Position numbers and translations under genes: made by a program. Source: Prochlorococcus sp. AG-449-P16 (GTDB lineage Bacteria > Cyanobacteriota > Cyanobacteriia > PCC-6307 > Cyanobiaceae). Taken from it: a DNA stretch of 40,023 bases. Shown here piece after piece: positions 7,997 through 18,066 of this stretch (position 1 is its first letter; each line of letters opens with the position of its first letter). Below the pieces are notes generated by a model that saw nothing but the letters and a program-made list of their open reading frames with translations, was not told the origin of the DNA and did not search any database. Location: contig QCQN01000007.1 in the NCBI GenBank assembly GCA_003212175.1, positions 1 to 40,023 of the forward strand, given 5' to 3'.

Positions 7997-9148
7997 TCAG
8001 TTGTTTTCAATGGATTTTCTTAAGATTTGATCATCTTTAGGCAAGCGAAGCGTGACAGGTCCTAAAGGGTGTTTTGAATTTGGATAAATATTATGGTTAT
8101 GGTGATGATTATGATCATGTTGATGGACTTCCTCATGTGAATGCTCCGGATAATCAACTTCTACTAGATTTAATTCACCTTTATTAGAAGTTGGGATTTG
8201 ATTTTGTATTTCGCAAGCACCATTGCATTCAGGATCACATAAATCACAGCTTATACCCAAGCCTTCTACATGATCATGATGACTTTCTTGCACCAACCCA
8301 ACTTCTTTTTCAAAGCCAAATAGATTTGATCTATATTTACAAGTTGAACAGTTCATAAAATTATTACCCTTGTTATTAAGAATCTCTTCAATCCTTTCTA
8401 CAAAGGTATCTACTACATAAGATTGTGATGACAGATATTTTGCATGTATAAATGAAATATGCGGATTGTTAATCGCTACTAAATCACTTTGCCTTTTGAT
8501 TCGTGTAACAAGTACTCCTGAAAAAAGGAAATAAGGGAAAATAATGATATTTTGATAGCCAAGTCTAACGACATTTTTTAACCCAGGTTCAACAAGTGGA
8601 AATGTTACTCCAGAAAAAACTGTTTCCCCCCACCCTAAACCAATTCCCTCTACAATCATTCTCGTTATTTTTGAAACGTTAGAATTTGCATCAGGGTCTG
8701 AGGAACCTCGTCCAACAACAACTAATAATGATTCTTCAGGATTAAGGGAATTATTTTGTTTAAATACATCTTTCACTCTCTCACAAGCTGCACTGATCAT
8801 TAAATTATTTATCCCAAGCTCTCTTCCATAAATTATTTCAATGCCAGTCTTACTTGAATAATTAATAAGCAAACTAGGTATATCATTTTTTACATGGCCT
8901 GCAGCAAAAAGCATAGCGGGTATTGCAATTACTTTTTTTATAGATTTATCTTTTAACTTGTCTAGAGCATCAACAAGGGAAGGTTTAGCAAATTCTAAAA
9001 AACCATATTCAACTATTATTTTTGGATATCTTTTTTGAATGAGTGAAGTTAATTCTTTAAATTCTGTAATGGCTAATTTATTTCTACTACCATGTCCACA
9101 GATAAGAATACCTACTTGATTATTTAACTTGGGATCTAAGTTATCCAA
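7997..9148 (-). CDS. cbiX: Sirohydrochlorin cobaltochelatase with Cys clusters and His-rich tail
   Basis: CbiX inserts cobalt into sirohydrochlorin early in the anaerobic cobamide pathway, in the cytoplasm. The 383 residues hold two chelatase modules: the first has the metal-binding histidines His19 (CGHGSR) and His85 (AAGH), the second spans about 135-260 (VVVGRGSSDPD). After the catalytic part come two cysteine groups, C267/C270 and C301/C304/C308/C312, which could hold an Fe-S cluster, and a histidine-rich segment (336-360) ending in a conserved-looking KHPLGPVTLRLP. The His tail is probably for holding or delivering cobalt. The start is TTG 9148, with no ATG available upstream. It is divergent from the next gene across 47 bases that include the dyad GTTAT-N5-ATAAC (9155-9169). 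Confidence 0.88.
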   Translation of the reverse strand: MDNLDPKLNNQVGILICGHGSRNKLAITEFKELTSLIQKRYPKIIVEYGFLEFAKPSLVDALDKLKDKSIKKVIAIPAMLFAAGHVKNDIPSLLINYSSKTGIEIIYGRELGINNLMISAACERVKDVFKQNNSLNPEESLLVVVGRGSSDPDANSNVSKITRMIVEGIGLGWGETVFSGVTFPLVEPGLKNVVRLGYQNIIIFPYFLFSGVLVTRIKRQSDLVAINNPHISFIHAKYLSSQSYVVDTFVERIEEILNNKGNNFMNCSTCKYRSNLFGFEKEVGLVQESHHDHVEGLGISCDLCDPECNGACEIQNQIPTSNKGELNLVEVDYPEHSHEEVHQHDHNHHHNHNIYPNSKHPLGPVTLRLPKDDQILRKSIENN

Positions 9149-9195
9149 AAAGAAGTTATTACTTATAACATAATAGTAAAGAACAATAATTAGTA

Positions 9196-10476
9196 GTGAA
9201 AAAAAATAATAACTTGATTAAAATTCCAAATATTAACTCAAGTGATGCGAAATTTGAGAAATTAATTTATGACGTTGAAGATTCCTTATTAAAAAAACAT
9301 AGTTACTTTAAAAAAGATTTTGGGCATCTTTGCATATGTAGTGGAGGTACAACCTCTAGCTGTGCTAAAAATGGTTTCACCACTCTAGACCTTAGAAAAA
9401 ATTACAACAAAATTAACCTTGATAGAGAAAGTAATTTAGTAACTATTGGAGGGGGAGTAATCATGGGAAATCTGATAAATCATTTAGAAAAACATAAGCG
9501 AAGTTTTCCTATTGGACTTTCAAAACTTCCTGGAGCAGGCTACATACTCACAGGGGGAGTAAGTCCCCTTAGTAGAGGCTATGGTCTCGCGATTGACAAT
9601 ATTGAATCTGTGAAAGGTTTCTTGGGAAACGGCACATTCATTTCTTTAAAAAAAAATCAATTAAGTCAAGAAGAACAATTAATTTGGGAAGGAATAAAAG
9701 GTGCTGCAGTATTCTTTTCAATAATTACTGAAATAGGGCTCAAAACTATTCCATCCAATCCTATTAAGATTATTGAGGGATTTGTAAATCCAACTGAACT
9801 TTCAGAAATAATAAAACTTTCAGAGGAATTCCCAGAAAATATTAGTCTTCAATGGATATATGCCAAAAAAGTTTACGTATATGTTTTTGCCGAACTCAGA
9901 GATAACTTTGAGGATAAAAGAACAAAAGAATGCATTTTGCTTTTAGAAAGATATTCCTCTCTAGAAAAAAATCTTTATAAGAACTTTAATGAAATAAATT
10001 TCTTCCCAAAGGAATTAAAATTATTTGAAATGAATTCAAATTATCATTCTGAGGTCATCAGTCTTCTTGGAGAAGATTTAAATACTGATCTCCAAATTTT
10101 TATAAGATGTTTGAATGAAATAATGGAGAATAAACCTAATAATTCTTGTTATATTGCTTCTCAACAATTGGGTTGCAAAACTAAAAAGTTAAACTACGGA
10201 TCAAGCTTTTTTATTCATAGAAAAAGTACTTGGAAACCCTGGATATATGCATCATGGAAAAAAAACGATCTTCAAGAAAAAGAAGTCGTTATGGACTGGA
10301 TGTATAAATCATGGAGTAAACTTAAAAGATTTTATCCAAATATTCATTTAGCACAATTGCATAATCACTTAAGTTCTCATAGGGAAGAACTCACATTAGC
10401 TTTTGGTAAAAGAATTGACGAATTAAAAACTTTAAAGAATATTTGTGATCCGCAAAGTATTTTGCCTCCTTTATGA
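9196..10476 (+). CDS. FAD-binding (PCMH/BBE-like) oxidoreductase
   Basis: A 426-residue protein with a PCMH-type FAD-binding fold in its first 200 residues. The pyrophosphate loop region reads CSGGTTSS, and then GGGVIMGNL and LPGAGYILTGGVSPLSRGYG correspond to the conserved glycine stretches of the family. I see no histidine or cysteine for covalent flavin attachment at the usual places, so FAD is probably bound non-covalently. The C-terminal half has the substrate-binding fold, ending in a typical DPQSILPP motif. The substrate is unknown. The start is GTG 9196. The SulP gene follows after 30 bases, so the two may be co-transcribed. Confidence 0.78.
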   Translation: MKKNNNLIKIPNINSSDAKFEKLIYDVEDSLLKKHSYFKKDFGHLCICSGGTTSSCAKNGFTTLDLRKNYNKINLDRESNLVTIGGGVIMGNLINHLEKHKRSFPIGLSKLPGAGYILTGGVSPLSRGYGLAIDNIESVKGFLGNGTFISLKKNQLSQEEQLIWEGIKGAAVFFSIITEIGLKTIPSNPIKIIEGFVNPTELSEIIKLSEEFPENISLQWIYAKKVYVYVFAELRDNFEDKRTKECILLLERYSSLEKNLYKNFNEINFFPKELKLFEMNSNYHSEVISLLGEDLNTDLQIFIRCLNEIMENKPNNSCYIASQQLGCKTKKLNYGSSFFIHRKSTWKPWIYASWKKNDLQEKEVVMDWMYKSWSKLKRFYPNIHLAQLHNHLSSHREELTLAFGKRIDELKTLKNICDPQSILPPL

Positions 10477-10506
10477 AGTAACTTCATAGTTATAAAGAAA
10501 CTTAAA

Positions 10507-12072
10507 ATGTCAAATTTTTCAAAATATTTATCTAAAAATTGGTTAGATGATCCAAAGTCTAATATTCTCTCTGGCTTAGTTGTTGCTTTTGCAATGATCC
10601 CAGAAGCAATTGCTTTTTCAGGTATAGCTGGTGTAGATCCTAAAGTTGGCCTTTTTGGTGCATTTTGCTTATCTATAACAATTGCACTTGTTGGAGGAAG
10701 GAGAGGAATGATAACCTCAGCAACTGGATCAACAGCTCTTTTGATGACTGGACTTGTTGCTTTTGGAGAATCACAATCTCCAGGATTAGGAGTACCGTAT
10801 CTTATTGCCGCTGGAATATTAACAGGAATTTTCCAAATACTTTGGGGATATTTAAGACTTGCGTACCAAATGCGATTCGTACCAACAGGGGTATTAAGTG
10901 GATTTGTAAATGCATTAGCACTTTTAATATTTCAAGCACAAATGCCTCAGTTAGGAATAGGTATCCAACAGTCAAAAGGATTAGTCGAACAAACTTTAAA
11001 TCAATATCCAATTAGCTCTCAAATTCCAATTGTTTGGACTCTAGTAATTTTAGGATTAGTGATTATTTATGGACTTCCAAAAATCACAAAAGTAGTTCCA
11101 TCACAACTTGTCGCAATAGTGGTAATTACATTGATAAGCATATTTTTTAATTTAGATATTCCAACTGTAAGTGATCTAGGCAAATTACCTGATGGATTAC
11201 CAACTATTTCATTACCTTTTGGATCAATAGAAAGTGGGAAAGTACCTTTTAATTTGGAAACATTAGGTATAATTTTACCCACTTCATTAGCTATATCACT
11301 TGTTGGACTAATGGAAACCTTTTTAACTCAAGACATCCTAGACGATGTAACTGATACAAGCTCCAATAAAAATAAAGAGGCAAGAGGTCAAGGGATCGCA
11401 AATATTGTGGCATCTTTATTTGGAGGCATGGCAGGTTGCGCTTTAGTTGGGCAATCTGTAATGAATACTGAAAATGGCGGCAAATCTAGATTATCAACTC
11501 TTTCCTCAGGGGTTTCTTTACTAATTATGATAATCCTCCTAAAGGATTGGATAGGTGCAATACCAATGGCTGCTTTGGTATCAATAATGATAACAATCGC
11601 AATAAGCACAGCAGATATAAACGGATTAAAAAATATTAGAAAGATCCCTAAAAGTGATACAGCTGTAATGCTCATGACATTTGCAGTTACAATGCTAACA
11701 AAACCTCATAATCTCGCACTTGGGGTTATTGCTGGAGTCGCATTAGCTGCAATTCTTTTCAGCAGAAAAGTTGCCAAAGTCATTACTGTCTCAAGAACAA
11801 GAGAAAAAAACTTAACGACCTATAAGGTAAAAGGACAATTATTTTTTGTTAGTAAAATTTATTTTTTACAAGGATTTGATATTCACGAACATCCTGAAAA
11901 TATAATGATTGATATGTCCCAAGCACATATATGGGATCAAAGTGGGGTTGTAGCTCTTGAACAAATTTTAAGAAAATTCCAAAATGGTGGCTCAAAAGTT
12001 GAAATAATTGGTTTAAATAAAGAAAGTCTAAACCTTTTTGAGAGATTGGGAGGTATTGAGAGCGCTCACTAA
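10507..12072 (+). CDS. SulP-family anion transporter with STAS domain (sulfate or bicarbonate)
   Basis: A 521-residue inner-membrane transporter with 10-14 hydrophobic segments. The SulP signature is at residues 20-75 (GLVVAFAMIPEAIAFSGIAG, then VGLFGAFCL), and a short C-terminal STAS domain covers about 440-515 (IMIDMSQAHIWDQSGVVALE). In marine cyanobacteria, members of this branch include the sodium-dependent bicarbonate carrier BicA; others carry sulfate. The neighbouring metA-metY pair hints at sulfate, but the closeness is convergent and not an operon, so I leave the substrate open. Its stop is only 5 bases from the metA stop on the other strand. Confidence 0.85.
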   Translation: MSNFSKYLSKNWLDDPKSNILSGLVVAFAMIPEAIAFSGIAGVDPKVGLFGAFCLSITIALVGGRRGMITSATGSTALLMTGLVAFGESQSPGLGVPYLIAAGILTGIFQILWGYLRLAYQMRFVPTGVLSGFVNALALLIFQAQMPQLGIGIQQSKGLVEQTLNQYPISSQIPIVWTLVILGLVIIYGLPKITKVVPSQLVAIVVITLISIFFNLDIPTVSDLGKLPDGLPTISLPFGSIESGKVPFNLETLGIILPTSLAISLVGLMETFLTQDILDDVTDTSSNKNKEARGQGIANIVASLFGGMAGCALVGQSVMNTENGGKSRLSTLSSGVSLLIMIILLKDWIGAIPMAALVSIMITIAISTADINGLKNIRKIPKSDTAVMLMTFAVTMLTKPHNLALGVIAGVALAAILFSRKVAKVITVSRTREKNLTTYKVKGQLFFVSKIYFLQGFDIHEHPENIMIDMSQAHIWDQSGVVALEQILRKFQNGGSKVEIIGLNKESLNLFERLGGIESAH

Positions 12073-12077
12073 TAAAT

Positions 12078-12968
12078 TTAATTAAGGCTAACTTGCTGAT
12101 AACAAAACCAAAGCCATTGCTGAAAAAGTAAATTTCTATGCGATCTCCAAGCAGTTTTCGAGCTATTTTCATCAAAATTTTCAGGTGGAGGGACATCACC
12201 CTTTTCTTTATCCCTTTTAATTTCACTAATAATTCTATGAACCGTATATTCGGGGTGACCTAAATGCATCAGTTGTTTTTGATCATTAGTCTCGAATATT
12301 GTGTATCCTACGTTTTCTCCATATGCCAATAAATTTAGTTTTCCTTCTTTTTGAGCCTTCTCCATCTCCAAATCTGGTAATCCTGCGAATCTACTTTGGG
12401 GGCAAATAAATTCATCATCTTGAGTTCCCATCAATGGATGTCCTGGAACGAGGCTTTTTAAAGGAAATACACCAAATATTTTCTTACTAAAAACTGTCTT
12501 ATCAACCCCTGCCAAATAAGCCAGAGCAAACCCAGCCCAACATAATCCAAGAGTACTTGCACAAGTTTCTCTTGCATCATTAACAATTTCTACAAATTCA
12601 TCCCAATAATTAACATCTTCAAAAGCTAAGTGTTCAATGGGCGCTCCGGTAATAATAATGCCATCTAAAGGTTCTGGATTATTTGCTTCTTCCCAAGTTA
12701 TATAAAGATTATTTAGATGATTAAGATCCCAAGTTTTGTAAGAATGAGTTTTAAGCTTAATCCAAACTGGTTCTATTTGAAGGGGCGATAGCCCAAGCGG
12801 ATGCAGTAAATTAAATTCATACTGTTTTCCAAGAGGCATGATATTCAAAATGCCAATCCTAAGAGGGCGTATATCCTGTCTTTTTGCCAATTCTGGCTCG
12901 ATCCAAGATATATGATTTTTTTCAACATCACTTATCTTGTGATAACTGCTAGGAATTATTAAAGCCAA
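12078..12968 (-). CDS. metA: Homoserine O-acetyltransferase, MetA type
   Basis: MetA acylates homoserine in methionine synthesis. The 296 residues show the class I glutamine-amidotransferase-like fold with nucleophile Cys143 (LGLCWAGFA) and the GHPEY motif holding the catalytic His and Glu. Residue 112 is Glu (GAPIEHLAF). In this family the equivalent position, 111 in the E. coli numbering, is Gly in succinyl-CoA users and Glu in acetyl-CoA users, so acetyl-CoA is the likely donor. That agrees with the O-acetylhomoserine enzyme encoded 13 bases upstream. The TTG start at 12968 is supported by AAAGGAG five bases before it. metY and metA form an operon. Confidence 0.92.
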   Translation of the reverse strand: MALIIPSSYHKISDVEKNHISWIEPELAKRQDIRPLRIGILNIMPLGKQYEFNLLHPLGLSPLQIEPVWIKLKTHSYKTWDLNHLNNLYITWEEANNPEPLDGIIITGAPIEHLAFEDVNYWDEFVEIVNDARETCASTLGLCWAGFALAYLAGVDKTVFSKKIFGVFPLKSLVPGHPLMGTQDDEFICPQSRFAGLPDLEMEKAQKEGKLNLLAYGENVGYTIFETNDQKQLMHLGHPEYTVHRIISEIKRDKEKGDVPPPENFDENSSKTAWRSHRNLLFQQWLWFCYQQVSLN

Positions 12969-12973
12969 TAAAT

Positions 12974-12980
12974 CTCCTTT
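12974..12980 (-). promoter_or_regulatory. Ribosome binding site of metA
   Basis: The minus-strand sequence AAAGGAG ends five bases before the TTG codon at 12968. It is one of the few consensus Shine-Dalgarno sequences in the window and decides the start of metA. It lies in the 13-base gap after the metY stop, so both proteins can be translated from one message. Confidence 0.75.
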
Positions 12981-12981
12981 C

Positions 12982-14325
<1,344 letters not shown>

Positions 14326-14381
14326 CTATTATCTATTTAACTTAAAAAAGTCCAAAAAAAAAACAAAAAAAAGATAAATAT

Positions 14382-15083
14382 TTATAAATCCTTTTTTAAT
14401 GAAGGGTAATTATCTTTCATATATAAACTCAAATCCTCTTTTATCTTAGATCTTAGTTTCTCAATGTTTGCAGACTCAACTATTGGAAAAGTTTTATTAG
14501 CATCAGGATCTTTTTCAGTTATTGATTTCCAATTCTTCCCAACATCTTTTTCAGATTTGTTAAGAACCTCATCAAAATCAAACCCCATGTCGTGATTTTT
14601 AGCTTCAAATTCGCTAAAAGCTCTATTTAAAAGCTCTTTTCTATTTTCGAACAGATTCTTGGCTTTTAGAGTATCGGGAAGACCCATAACTGGTTGTAAT
14701 TCCTTAAGGAGTTTTATTTCCTCTTCAATTAACAGTGTCCAAACACCATATTTATTTTTTGGAAGATTAGAACTACTAAAAATATTAATTTCATCAAGGT
14801 AAAATTTTAACCATAAATAATATGATTTTTCTTCAATAGTTTTTTTAACGGATATCTTTTTGTTTTGGATCTTTGGGAGCAACTTTTCTGCTTTTTTCAA
14901 AAACTGTCTATCTTCTCTTTCTAAATTTATTAGTCCCCATCTTTGACTGTAGTCCCATAAATCTTCATATCTTGATAAGTCTTCTTGATTCCAACCAAGA
15001 GCTTTCAGTTCATGAGAACGATGTGTTAATTCCTTTTTCAAAAAAAACCTTTTAAACCATAATAATTGTAACCCCGCAATCAA
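14382..15083 (-). CDS. Unknown protein with N-terminal hydrophobic segment
   Basis: A 233-residue, mostly helical and charged protein with a hydrophobic N-terminal segment (IAGLQLLWF), then an unassigned soluble part with tryptophan-rich helices (LWDYSQRWGL, SYYLWLKFYL). The only standard start is TTG 15083. The frame stays open for ten more codons upstream before a TAA, and those add hydrophobic residues (FFIYLLILIAG) that would complete a membrane helix, so the true start may be a non-standard codon such as the ATT near 15097. It lies 51 bases after the GpsA-like gene and 71 before metY on the same strand. No family recognised. Confidence 0.6.
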   Translation of the reverse strand: MIAGLQLLWFKRFFLKKELTHRSHELKALGWNQEDLSRYEDLWDYSQRWGLINLEREDRQFLKKAEKLLPKIQNKKISVKKTIEEKSYYLWLKFYLDEINIFSSSNLPKNKYGVWTLLIEEEIKLLKELQPVMGLPDTLKAKNLFENRKELLNRAFSEFEAKNHDMGFDFDEVLNKSEKDVGKNWKSITEKDPDANKTFPIVESANIEKLRSKIKEDLSLYMKDNYPSLKKDL

Positions 15084-15134
15084 GATTAGTAAATAAATGA
15101 AGAATTTAGCTTTTTAGAAGATTGAACAAAAAAA

Positions 15135-16643
15135 TCAATTATTAAAATAACTATTTATGATTATCATTACATTTATATAACTTGGATTTTTTTTTGAAAT
15201 TTTATCAATATTTTGATTTGCTTTAAGATTTTTTTCCCCTTTATCAATAAACAATTTCCTGTAAAGGTTTTCGATATCATTAGAAATATAACCGCCATTT
15301 AATTTTGCATTTAGTTCTAGAGATAATTCAGATTTCACAGATTCTTGACAGAAATTTGTGATTTCTTCTGAACTAATTAAAACCTTATAAATTTCTTTTT
15401 TTTCATCTGAGTTAGCATTGAAGCATAAATAAATCAGATTAATCATTGAACAATTATTGTTCTTAATTTTAAATTCTTTATAAATATCTGGCCAAAATTT
15501 TAAGGATTTAAGGCCTTCTAAACCACCTTGACTGAGGGAGGTTTTATTGCACCAATTTACAAATTCAGAGACATCTTTTGGACATCTTTTGAGTTGCAGT
15601 AGCATATCTGATAAAACTTGACCCGCCTGAAAATTCCTTGTTGGTTTACCTTCAGTTGGTAGAGTCATACTTCCCAAGACATCTGCCTTAACAGCATTTA
15701 ATTGAGAAAAAGTATAATCTCCCTTTTCACAAAATTTTTCATTAATTAATTCCTTTGCACTAATTACTTCTTCACCATAACCAAGTTCTTTTAATGAAAG
15801 ATATTTATTCTCTAATTTATTTTCTTTTCTAACTTGTAATGATACTGATGCGGCCTGATCTAAACATTGAGTTAGCAAAATTGTATTTATGGTAGGCAGC
15901 ATTCCTGGTTTATCTGAATGAAAGTTATTTACAAAACCTGCAAAAATGGATGAAATATTTTTAATTGATTTTATATATTGACATTCAATATTATGAACTC
16001 CAGGAGAAACTTGAATTTTCGGTGACAATCTATTCAAAATGCGAGCTCCTATTAAAGCTGTTAGGGGATCAGGATGACAGAAATTTGCAGTAAAACTATC
16101 ATTAGGATTTCGCAAAGCTCCGTGACGATGAAATCCTGTAAAAAAAGCTAAATTCGGATACTTATTACAGAGAATAAAAGGATTTTTATTTTTAATATCA
16201 ATGCAGAAAGAACCTACAAGACAGCAAAGAACCACATTTTCTCTTTTCAAAGTTTGTCTGAGTTCTAAAGCATGTTTTACATCATCTTGTATGTGATTAC
16301 TGTTTGAAGCAAGAATAACTATCTCACATTCCAAGAGAAGATTTCTTAAATCAAAAGACTTTCTTTGCCCTTCTAAATCAAAATGCCCCATTCTCTTAAT
16401 CTTTTCAATAATCTCATTATCCATATCCAAAAGAACATCATTGGAGAAAGCACCTAACAAATCTCTACCTTCCCTAGGAGCTAAAAGAATATTATTTGAT
16501 TTTCCATGCATGGCACAGTTATATGCTAAAGATGCTGGATATAAACCAACACTGTAAAATCCAACTTTGCTTTTCTCTATATTTTCAATCAATGAATAAA
16601 AATATTTTTCATCAATAATGTTTTTTATAAAATTATTCTTCAT
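15135..16643 (-). CDS. Unknown protein with GpsA-like NAD(P)-binding region
   Basis: A 502-residue protein. Residues about 26-130 look like the Rossmann domain of glycerol-3-phosphate dehydrogenase-like enzymes: a strand and loop reading SVGLYPASLA in place of G-x-G-x-x-G, and later LRNLLLECEIVILASNSNHI, matching the second strand of that fold. The glycine motif is imperfect, so cofactor binding is uncertain. A middle part (HRHGALRNPND, then a long helical region) could be the catalytic domain. The C-terminal 100 residues are low in complexity. It starts at ATG 16643, divergent from stpA across 161 bases. Since stpA homologues act on a glycerol-phosphate derivative, a shared pathway is possible, as inference. 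Confidence 0.55.
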   Translation of the reverse strand: MKNNFIKNIIDEKYFYSLIENIEKSKVGFYSVGLYPASLAYNCAMHGKSNNILLAPREGRDLLGAFSNDVLLDMDNEIIEKIKRMGHFDLEGQRKSFDLRNLLLECEIVILASNSNHIQDDVKHALELRQTLKRENVVLCCLVGSFCIDIKNKNPFILCNKYPNLAFFTGFHRHGALRNPNDSFTANFCHPDPLTALIGARILNRLSPKIQVSPGVHNIECQYIKSIKNISSIFAGFVNNFHSDKPGMLPTINTILLTQCLDQAASVSLQVRKENKLENKYLSLKELGYGEEVISAKELINEKFCEKGDYTFSQLNAVKADVLGSMTLPTEGKPTRNFQAGQVLSDMLLQLKRCPKDVSEFVNWCNKTSLSQGGLEGLKSLKFWPDIYKEFKIKNNNCSMINLIYLCFNANSDEKKEIYKVLISSEEITNFCQESVKSELSLELNAKLNGGYISNDIENLYRKLFIDKGEKNLKANQNIDKISKKNPSYINVMIIINSYFNN

Positions 16644-16731
16644 TTTTGGAATTCTTGATAATTTTTTAATTTCTTATCCATACCTACATTTTTCTACATT
16701 AAAGCAATTTTTGATCATAGCAAATTATTTA

Positions 16732-16761
16732 TTGTAAATATTGAATTTTTTAATTTATAAT
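16732..16761 (+). promoter_or_regulatory. Candidate sigma-70 promoter for stpA
   Basis: TTGTAA at 16732-16737 and TATAAT at 16756-16761 are separated by 18 bases. A start about seven bases after the -10 would leave a leader of some 38 bases before the ATG at 16806. The -10 is perfect, but in DNA this AT-rich chance matches are common, so this is tentative. Confidence 0.35.
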
Positions 16762-16805
16762 TTCTATGAAATATTAATTTAATTAAAAGATAAATAATTA
16801 TAAAT

Positions 16806-18026
16806 ATGGAATATATGGTAAGTAATTTGAATGTACAAAAACAATTAATTTCTTCTAAAAATATCTTATTTATTCAAGATATTGACGGAGTTTGTATACC
16901 TCTAGTTAAAGATCCCATGACTAGAAAATTGAAATCAAAATATATCTATGCAGCCAAAGCATTAGGAGAGGAATTTTTTGTCCTAACATGCGGAGAACAT
17001 GAAGGAACCAGAGGGGTAAATAGAATAATAGAAAGAAGTTTAGGAAGCCTCATTGAGCCAAAAAAGAAAGAACTTTATCTAAGAGGTTTGGCAGCCTGTG
17101 GAGTTGAATATCAAGAAAATAGTGGTGAAATTAGTTTTGAAGGAGTTTCAGAAAAAGAACTGGATTTTCTATCAAAAGTACCCAGTTTAATAAGGCCAAA
17201 ATTTGATTTAATAGTTAATAATATTTTCCCTGAACTTAACCAAGAAGATATCAATTTTCATGCAGCAAAATCAATATGTCAAACACGCTTCTCGCCAACT
17301 ATTAATTTCAACAGTCTTTTTGAATTGGTAGTAGAAGATTCTGATAAAAGGGAACTTATCCAAGTTAGTTTTGAAAAAATGATGAATGAAATAATGCGCA
17401 AGGCTGAATCTGAAGGCCTCAAGAACAAATTTTTTCTTCATATTTCGCCAAATTTAGGCTATAAAAATGGTAGTGAAATAATAAAACTTTCTACTAAAAG
17501 TGATATTGGATCAACAGACATACAATTACTTATTAAAGGAGCGGTTAAAGATTCTGGAGTTTTATTTCTTTTAAATAAATTTATTAAATTTAAAACTGGC
17601 AAAGCTCCTTTTGGAAATAATTTTAACTTTAGAAATTGTCCAAAATCTGTCAGAGAAAAAATTGATTTATGCAAAAAATCTATTCAGATTTGCGATATGC
17701 CTTTAATTGTAGGAGTTGGGGACACAGTGACATCAAAAAAACATAATGGTGAGAAAAGTTATTTAAGAGGAGGAAGTGACAGATCTTTTCTAGAATTTAT
17801 ACAAATATTGGGGAATGAATTTGGTATTAATAATAAAATAATTTTTGTAGATAGTAGTTCTGGTGAAGTTGAGAGGCCATCTACAAAAAAAAATGGTTTA
17901 ATTGGGATAAGTGATGCTTATGACAATTTAAAGTTTGATATTATTTTTAAAAATGGTCCTAAAGAGTACATAAATTGGTTTATCGAGCTTTCTAGAAAGA
18001 GATCAAAATTTAAAAAAAATAGTTGA
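16806..18026 (+). CDS. stpA: Glucosylglycerol-phosphate phosphatase homologue (StpA/GgpP)
   Basis: In Synechocystis the StpA (GgpP) enzyme removes phosphate from glucosylglycerol 3-phosphate to give the compatible solute glucosylglycerol. The 406 residues keep the family's main blocks: a HAD-type DxD at Asp25/Asp27 (QDIDGVC), FVLTCGEHEGTRGV near 58-71, GVGDTVTS at 303-310, RGGSDRSFLE at 321-330 and FVDSSSGEV after it. Length and order match the family. The start is ATG 16806; a second ATG at 16815 is nearly as good. arsS follows 40 bases later on the same strand. Whether a glucosylglycerol-phosphate synthase exists elsewhere cannot be seen, so the true substrate is open. Confidence 0.85.
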   Translation: MEYMVSNLNVQKQLISSKNILFIQDIDGVCIPLVKDPMTRKLKSKYIYAAKALGEEFFVLTCGEHEGTRGVNRIIERSLGSLIEPKKKELYLRGLAACGVEYQENSGEISFEGVSEKELDFLSKVPSLIRPKFDLIVNNIFPELNQEDINFHAAKSICQTRFSPTINFNSLFELVVEDSDKRELIQVSFEKMMNEIMRKAESEGLKNKFFLHISPNLGYKNGSEIIKLSTKSDIGSTDIQLLIKGAVKDSGVLFLLNKFIKFKTGKAPFGNNFNFRNCPKSVREKIDLCKKSIQICDMPLIVGVGDTVTSKKHNGEKSYLRGGSDRSFLEFIQILGNEFGINNKIIFVDSSSGEVERPSTKKNGLIGISDAYDNLKFDIIFKNGPKEYINWFIELSRKRSKFKKNS

Positions 18027-18066
18027 CTTTTTGATTTTTAAATGTCAATTTACAAAAAATAGATTT

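Noticed and set aside
9155..9169. GTTAT-N5-ATAAC dyad between cbiX and the oxidoreductase as an NtcA or similar box
   Set aside because: It lacks the GTA-N8-TAC pattern and short AT dyads like this are common by chance here; mentioned only in the cbiX entry.
11849..12226. A 125-codon minus-strand frame across the SulP and metA ends
   Set aside because: It overlaps the STAS domain and metA coding sequence in another frame, and its composition is not protein-like.
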